From: Nitrospirota bacterium
Lineage (GTDB): Bacteria > Nitrospirota > Thermodesulfovibrionia > Thermodesulfovibrionales > JdFR-88
Length of the DNA: 9,602 nucleotides
Assembly (NCBI GenBank): GCA_021789735.1
Contig: JAJYJB010000083.1
Coordinates: 1 to 9,602 of the forward strand
Direction: 5' to 3'
Positions 6,118-9,602 of the stretch are shown in pieces; within the stretch, counting starts at the first letter, position 1; each line of letters opens with the position of its first letter. Position numbers and translations under genes: made by a program. Under the pieces are notes generated by a model that was given only the letters and a program-made list of their open reading frames with translations, was not told where the DNA came from and ran no database searches.

Positions 6118-6256
6118 GAAAAACTCTTTTTTGCTCCGTACATCATGTCTAAGTTTAAAAGTGGGGATGCGCGCCAGTCCGCTTAAAGAGTTAAGAAATC
6201 AGTTTTCTGTAAGAATTTTCTGGAAGAGCGCTTATGGATTAAAGGGAGGCTGCGTA

Positions 6257-6265
6257 TGTTATAAT
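6257..6265 (+). promoter_or_regulatory. Extended -10 promoter of the kinase gene
   Basis: TGT followed by TATAAT (6260-6265) is a perfect extended -10 element for a housekeeping sigma factor, placing the transcript start near 6272. No good -35 box lies 16-18 bases upstream (TGGATT/GGATTA at 6236-6242), which is normal for extended -10 promoters or suggests an activator. The ATG at 6264 lies inside this box, so a transcript from here cannot use it as a start codon. Confidence 0.65.
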
Positions 6266-6271
6266 GGATTT

Positions 6272-6356
6272 TGCATTGAGACAGGTACACACCGCCGGAA
6301 AGGCTGGAAAAAAAACCCTGTGCCACCTGCGGAAACAATTACATCCAGGCGGGTGC
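6272..6356 (+). promoter_or_regulatory. Kinase mRNA leader with start-proximal hairpin
   Basis: If the promoter at 6257-6265 is used, about 85 untranslated bases precede the ATG at 6357. ACAGG (6281-6285) can pair with CCTGT (6317-6321) around a small GCC/GGC hairpin (6294-6304). GCCACCTG (6322-6329) can pair with CGGGTGC (6350-6356) with one G-U pair and one bulge, ending exactly at the start codon and covering part of the AGGCGG ribosome site. This may limit translation. I do not recognise a known riboswitch. Confidence 0.35.
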
Positions 6357-8021
6357 ATGTTTAAGATAAATCTTTCAAAAGACGTTACGGGCATCCTGCT
6401 TATAGCTGTTATCTCCGTCTTCCTTTTTGCGCTCTATAACATCTTCTTCGTCTTTCCGAAGTTTTCAACTCTGCTGGAAAAAAGCACGGAAAACGAGGCC
6501 GCGCATATAGCCTCCCACTTAAACGAAGAACTTTTATCGGCTGGTTTCTGGTTCAAAAAAGGGCCGGTTCCCGGCGTCGCGAAAAGCCAGGCCCGTTTGC
6601 TGCGGAACAATTTCGGCCTGTGGAAGGTAAGGCTTTTTTCCGCGAACGGCCGGGTCCTGTTTGATGATACGGACCCCTCCGCGGCAGGGCACAGGCTGAA
6701 GGAAAGGTTTTTTTATAACACTGTTGCCAGGGGGCACATATTCAAGCAATTTACTCCCCGGAACGGTAAAATGCCCGGCAGACGCCACTACGCGCCCGTA
6801 GACCTGGCGGTCGCCTATGTCCCCGTCATGAGAAACGGCAGGTTCGCGGGGGCAAGCGAGGTCTACGACAATATATCCGGCATGAAAAAGGAAGCTGATT
6901 CCCTCTTTTTCATGTCCTTTTTAACGCTTGCCATTCTTGTGGCCGGCCTGCTTTTGGCCGTCGTCATCGTTTCGCTCAAGGCAAACAGGATCGCCGCGGC
7001 CAGACAGAGGGCCGAGGAGGCCCTCCACAGGAGCGAGCACCTCCTCAGGTCCATAGTAGAGACGGAGCCGGAGTGCGTCAAGCTGCTTGCCGCGGACAAC
7101 ACCCTTCTGATGATGAACCCTGCGGGCCTTTCCATGCTCCAGGCATCCTCTTTCGAGGACCTCAAGGACAGGACCCTCACCGACCTGATCTCTCCGGAAT
7201 ACCGCGCCGCGTTTGAAAAGCTTACGGAGAAGGTAATGGCCGGGGGGGAGGGTTCACTGGAGTTCGAGATAACGGGCCTTAAGGGCCGCCGCCTGTGGCT
7301 GGAGACCAATGCCGTCCCGTTCACTACTGAAAAAGGCGAGATAGCGGGCCTGCTTGGCATAACCAGGGACGTTACCGCAAAGAAGCGCTGGACCGCCGCC
7401 CTTGAGAGCTCCCTAAGGGAAAAGGAGACGCTGCTCAGGGAGCTTTACCACAGGACAAAAAACAACATGCAGGTCATCTCAAGCCTTATAAGCCTTCAGT
7501 CCTCCTCCGTCACGGACAGCCGCGTCCTTCAGATGTTCGAAGACACGAAAAACAGGATATACGCCATGGCGCTGGTGCATGAGAAACTGTATCAGTCAAA
7601 AGACCTCTCGAGCGTCGACATAAAGGAGTACATACAAGACCTCGCTGCGACCATCATCGGGATCAATGCGCGCGCTGAGGGCAAGGTGGAGCTGAATCTT
7701 GAGGGCGACAGCATAACTCTGCCAATAGACATAATCATGCCCTGCGGCCTGATCCTGAACGAGCTCATCTCCAATTCCCTTAAATACGCCTTCAAGGAGG
7801 GAGCGGATGGCGAGATAAGGATATCCCACCGTCAGGTCGCGCCTGGGCTGATAGAGCTGATTTACAGTGACAACGGCCCCGGCCTTCCTTCGGCAGATAT
7901 CAGCGGCATAAAGACCCTCGGGCTTAAGCTGGTCCACAACCTGGCGTCCAAACAGCTGGGCGGCCAGATAGAGTTGGTCCCCGGCAGGGGAGCGGAATAC
8001 CACATCAGGTTCAAGGCATGA
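6357..8021 (+). CDS. Membrane sensor histidine kinase: periplasmic sensor, PAS, HisKA_2, HATPase_c
   Basis: From ATG 6357 the protein has 554 residues. TM1 is at about 12-33 (ILLIAVISVFLFALYNIFFVF). A periplasmic domain of about 150 residues, probably Cache/PDC-like, spans 34-184 and includes LWKVRLFSANGRVLFDD and AYVPVMRNGRFAGASEVYD. TM2 is at about 185-206. A PAS domain follows at about 224-343, ending in LLGITRDVTAKK. The phosphoacceptor box is ELYHRTKNNMQVISSLISLQ with His365, typical of HisKA_2 kinases. The ATPase shows the N box NELISNSLKYAF (468-479), G1 DNGPG (505-509) and G2 GLKLVHNL...LGG (522-536). The ligand is unknown. A longer form from ATG 6264 adds 31 residues of no visible domain; I prefer 6357 because TM1 then sits at the usual distance, AGGCGG lies close upstream, and the -10 box covers 6264. 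The response regulator follows 122 bases downstream. Confidence 0.93.
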   Translation: MFKINLSKDVTGILLIAVISVFLFALYNIFFVFPKFSTLLEKSTENEAAHIASHLNEELLSAGFWFKKGPVPGVAKSQARLLRNNFGLWKVRLFSANGRVLFDDTDPSAAGHRLKERFFYNTVARGHIFKQFTPRNGKMPGRRHYAPVDLAVAYVPVMRNGRFAGASEVYDNISGMKKEADSLFFMSFLTLAILVAGLLLAVVIVSLKANRIAAARQRAEEALHRSEHLLRSIVETEPECVKLLAADNTLLMMNPAGLSMLQASSFEDLKDRTLTDLISPEYRAAFEKLTEKVMAGGEGSLEFEITGLKGRRLWLETNAVPFTTEKGEIAGLLGITRDVTAKKRWTAALESSLREKETLLRELYHRTKNNMQVISSLISLQSSSVTDSRVLQMFEDTKNRIYAMALVHEKLYQSKDLSSVDIKEYIQDLAATIIGINARAEGKVELNLEGDSITLPIDIIMPCGLILNELISNSLKYAFKEGADGEIRISHRQVAPGLIELIYSDNGPGLPSADISGIKTLGLKLVHNLASKQLGGQIELVPGRGAEYHIRFKA

Positions 8022-8143
8022 TGATGGACGGCTGGCGCCCCCGGCCCTGAGGAAATGCATTAAAATAAGATATATTTCAGGACCTGCCCCAGGAATTGAT
8101 TTTGAAGCGAAAGAGTGATGGAATCGCGTCAGACAAGGAAGAA

Positions 8144-8521
8144 ATGCCCCCGGAAAACAAGACAAAGATACTTATAGTGGAAGATGAGTCTGTCACCGCC
8201 ATGAGCATGATGGACCTCCTGGACCTGTGGGGCTATGAGGTCTGCGAGCCGGCGCCCTCCGGTGAAGATGCTCTGCGGGTGGCCGAAGCCGAGAGGCCGG
8301 CCCTTGCCATACTGGACATAAAACTCCGTGGCGAAATGTCCGGCATAGAACTGGCGGCCCGTCTGAAGGAGCGCTTCGGCATCCCGGTGGTCTTCATATC
8401 CGGCTACGCCGATGAGTCGATAAGGAGACAGGCGGAGGAAGCCGGGGCTTCAGGATACATCCTCAAACCCTTTGACCTGGCCCACCTGAAGGCCATGCTT
8501 GAACAGGCTCTGCTGGCCTGA
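8144..8521 (+). CDS. Single-domain CheY-like response regulator
   Basis: From ATG 8144 (AAGGAAG just upstream) the protein has 125 residues and is only a receiver domain. The active site is complete: acidic pocket Glu13/Asp14 in ILIVEDES, phosphoacceptor Asp58 in LAILDIKL, Ser86 in VFISGYAD, and Lys108 in YILKPF. There is no DNA-binding or enzymatic output domain, so it must act by binding a partner or as a phosphate shuttle. A longer frame from TTG 8096 adds 16 polar residues, but its AGGA sits only one base from the TTG, so it is less likely. It follows the kinase on the same strand with no terminator visible between, and is the natural phosphorylation partner of that HisKA_2 kinase. It ends 9 bases before the stop of the convergent gene. 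Confidence 0.93.
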   Translation: MPPENKTKILIVEDESVTAMSMMDLLDLWGYEVCEPAPSGEDALRVAEAERPALAILDIKLRGEMSGIELAARLKERFGIPVVFISGYADESIRRQAEEAGASGYILKPFDLAHLKAMLEQALLA

Positions 8522-8530
8522 AAGCCGCCC

Positions 8531-9602
8531 TTATTGGCTGCAGGACCAGTAAGGCCACTGGGTAAGCTGGCTCTGGTTTTTCAAGTTCGTGCAGGCCGGA
8601 CAGTCCTGCTTGAAAGGCCCCACCCCCAGGATGCCGTTATACCCATCGCTTTGAGGGCTTGCGTCCAGCGTCCCCTGGCAGTTGGAGCTCCCCATGAAAG
8701 TGGAATCTATCACCTGGACGGGCACGTTTTTAACGGCGGGCTCTCCGCCAAGCGTCACATCCGCCAGCTCCACCGGCCCCCAGTCGGCGGTGCCGTCCGC
8801 GTACTGCTGGCATTCGGCAAGCTGGCCCCCCTGGCTGGTCGTCTCCGGGGTCAGGGAAACGCTTAACGCCTGCTTGAAAATCCTGAGCCCGTAGCTTCCT
8901 GTGTCCAGGAGTATGCCGTCTATGGTCTGACAGGAATTCGTCCCCGGAGTGCATACCGTTACGCTCACTAACGGCTCATTGTAGTATGGATTGAGGCCGG
9001 ACACCGGGCCGCTGACATTTATAGGCAAAAGGTTGAGCTGCCCCGGCGAGACCGTAAGGCTGTAGGCCTGACTTGCAAAATACGGTCCGGTCCCCAGGTT
9101 CGAGCTCTCCCCGTCGATGCCCATGAAGATGTTTTGTCCAAGATAGAAGGGAAGCCCCCAGTCAAAGGTGCTGTTGGGCCCGCCTATGTCCGGAAATATG
9201 TTGTTGCTTCCACTTGTGAGGGAATCAAAGTTTTCAATGGTGAAAGTTACATTTTGCTGCGGGCTGCCATTGGCGCCCTCCTGGGTCGCCGTATTGGTAA
9301 ATAGCGTCGGGGGACAGTACCAGGAAAGGTTATCCGCGCATATAGGGGGATTATTCCTTGTCACCTGGGGGAAGAAAAGACCGTTAGAGCCGGTGTCTGT
9401 GAAGCTGTCCGAATAAATATGGTTGTTAAATACCGTTATAAAATTCCCGCTGCTGTCCAAAGGGAAGACGGTGACTGAAGAAGGCGCAACCTTATTGTTG
9501 CTCTCGGTGCCTATTCCGAGCACTAGGCTGCCGCTTAAAGAAGCGGTGCCGCTGTCAGACACACCAGGCAGCTCGACAAGGATCCCGTTGTTGTCTGCCG
9601 GC
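8531..9602 (-). CDS. Secreted DUF3443-type protein with rearranged tandem domains (5' end beyond window)
   Basis: The frame is open to the right edge: the codons before the GTG at 9562 read PADNNGILVELPG, which continue the family pattern, so GTG 9562 is not the true start. Numbering from that GTG, residues 1-163 match the second half of a DUF3443 domain (SGSLVLGIGTESNN, FTDTGSNGLFFP, FDWGLPFYLG, GIDGESSNLGTGPYF). Residues 176-343 match the first half of another copy (NEPLVSVTVCTPGTNSCQTI, GILLDTGSYGLRIF, AECQQYADGTADWGPVELAD, YNGILGVGPFKQDC, PYWSCSQ-stop). The second copy ends where its second half should begin. The Ser/Asn/Gly-rich composition and paired cysteines suit a periplasmic or surface protein; the signal peptide would lie outside the window. 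DUF3443 has no known function. The two DTGS motifs and NGILGVG resemble pepsin lobes. It converges on the response regulator gene. Confidence 0.85.
   Translation of the reverse strand, partial: PADNNGILVELPGVSDSGTASLSGSLVLGIGTESNNKVAPSSVTVFPLDSSGNFITVFNNHIYSDSFTDTGSNGLFFPQVTRNNPPICADNLSWYCPPTLFTNTATQEGANGSPQQNVTFTIENFDSLTSGSNNIFPDIGGPNSTFDWGLPFYLGQNIFMGIDGESSNLGTGPYFASQAYSLTVSPGQLNLLPINVSGPVSGLNPYYNEPLVSVTVCTPGTNSCQTIDGILLDTGSYGLRIFKQALSVSLTPETTSQGGQLAECQQYADGTADWGPVELADVTLGGEPAVKNVPVQVIDSTFMGSSNCQGTLDASPQSDGYNGILGVGPFKQDCPACTNLKNQSQLTQWPYWSCSQ

Larger units (their letters stand above)
5855..6256. other. Intergenic region between prophage operon and sensor kinase, rich in inverted repeats
   Basis: About 400 bases separate the divergent endolysin and kinase transcripts. 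The first 25 bases hold the endolysin ribosome site. From 5915 to 6117 there are four clean inverted repeats, listed separately. From 6118 to 6256 the DNA becomes AT-richer, with no repeat I can see, and leads into the kinase promoter. Open frames exist on both strands (5902-6186 plus, 5891-6082 minus) but they run through the palindromes, lack ribosome sites and have no recognisable domain. A TTGACA at 5902-5907 has no matching -10 at normal distance. No tRNA-like or CRISPR-like structure was found. Confidence 0.7.

Noticed and set aside
5891..6186. Open frames on both strands (63 and 94 residues) in the intergenic region
   Set aside because: They pass through the palindromes, which explains the lack of stops in GC-rich DNA; no ribosome sites or domains are visible.
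6281..6356. Known riboswitch (for example c-di-GMP) in the kinase leader
   Set aside because: ACAGG and GGAAA pieces looked suggestive, but the conserved core and order of a known class could not be matched.

Overview
The window joins two unrelated blocks. From about 1 to 5854, all on the minus strand, lies the lysis and head/packaging part of a Mu-like (DUF935-portal type) tailed prophage. From about 6257 to the right edge lies chromosomal-type sequence: a membrane sensor histidine kinase and a CheY-like response regulator on the plus strand, facing a secreted DUF3443-type protein on the minus strand. The DNA is moderately GC-rich and uses many AGG and ATA codons. The HisKA_2-type kinase, single-domain response regulator and DUF3443 protein would fit a Gram-negative environmental bacterium such as a Nitrospirota or Desulfobacterota member. 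That assignment is tentative.

In transcription order (right to left) the prophage block holds: an M15 peptidase endolysin (5854-5393); a holin-like protein fused in frame to a lipoprotein-like half (5319-4486); a 60-residue protein (4489-4307); a one-helix membrane protein with a coiled coil (4296-3985); a terminator-like hairpin (3964-3929); a small winged-helix protein of the gp26 position (3859-3560); a small terminase-like HTH protein (3563-3135); the large terminase (3113-1788); the DUF935 portal (1753-425); and the start of the prohead protease (377 to the left edge, partial). Several genes overlap by ATGA, which points to one translationally coupled late operon. No repressor, transposase or other early gene lies to the right of the endolysin. 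The usual gp30/F head morphogenesis gene is absent between portal and protease.

The gap 5855-6356 has no convincing gene but is dense in perfect inverted repeats: a CCCGCC-TTCG-GGCGGG hairpin, a 14-bp repeat, and a 13-bp repeat enclosing a 9-bp hairpin that ends in TTTT. A perfect extended -10 box (TGTTATAAT, 6257-6265) then drives the kinase. Its leader can fold a hairpin that ends exactly at the preferred start codon. Kinase and regulator probably form a two-component pair whose output is not visible, because the regulator has only a receiver domain.

The points most worth a second look are: a palindrome-bearing, in-frame insertion between the ATPase and nuclease domains of the terminase; the holin-lipoprotein fusion; the DUF3443 protein, which appears to carry one and a half tandem copies and whose DTGS and NGILGVG motifs resemble pepsin lobes; and the nested inverted repeats at 5915-6117.
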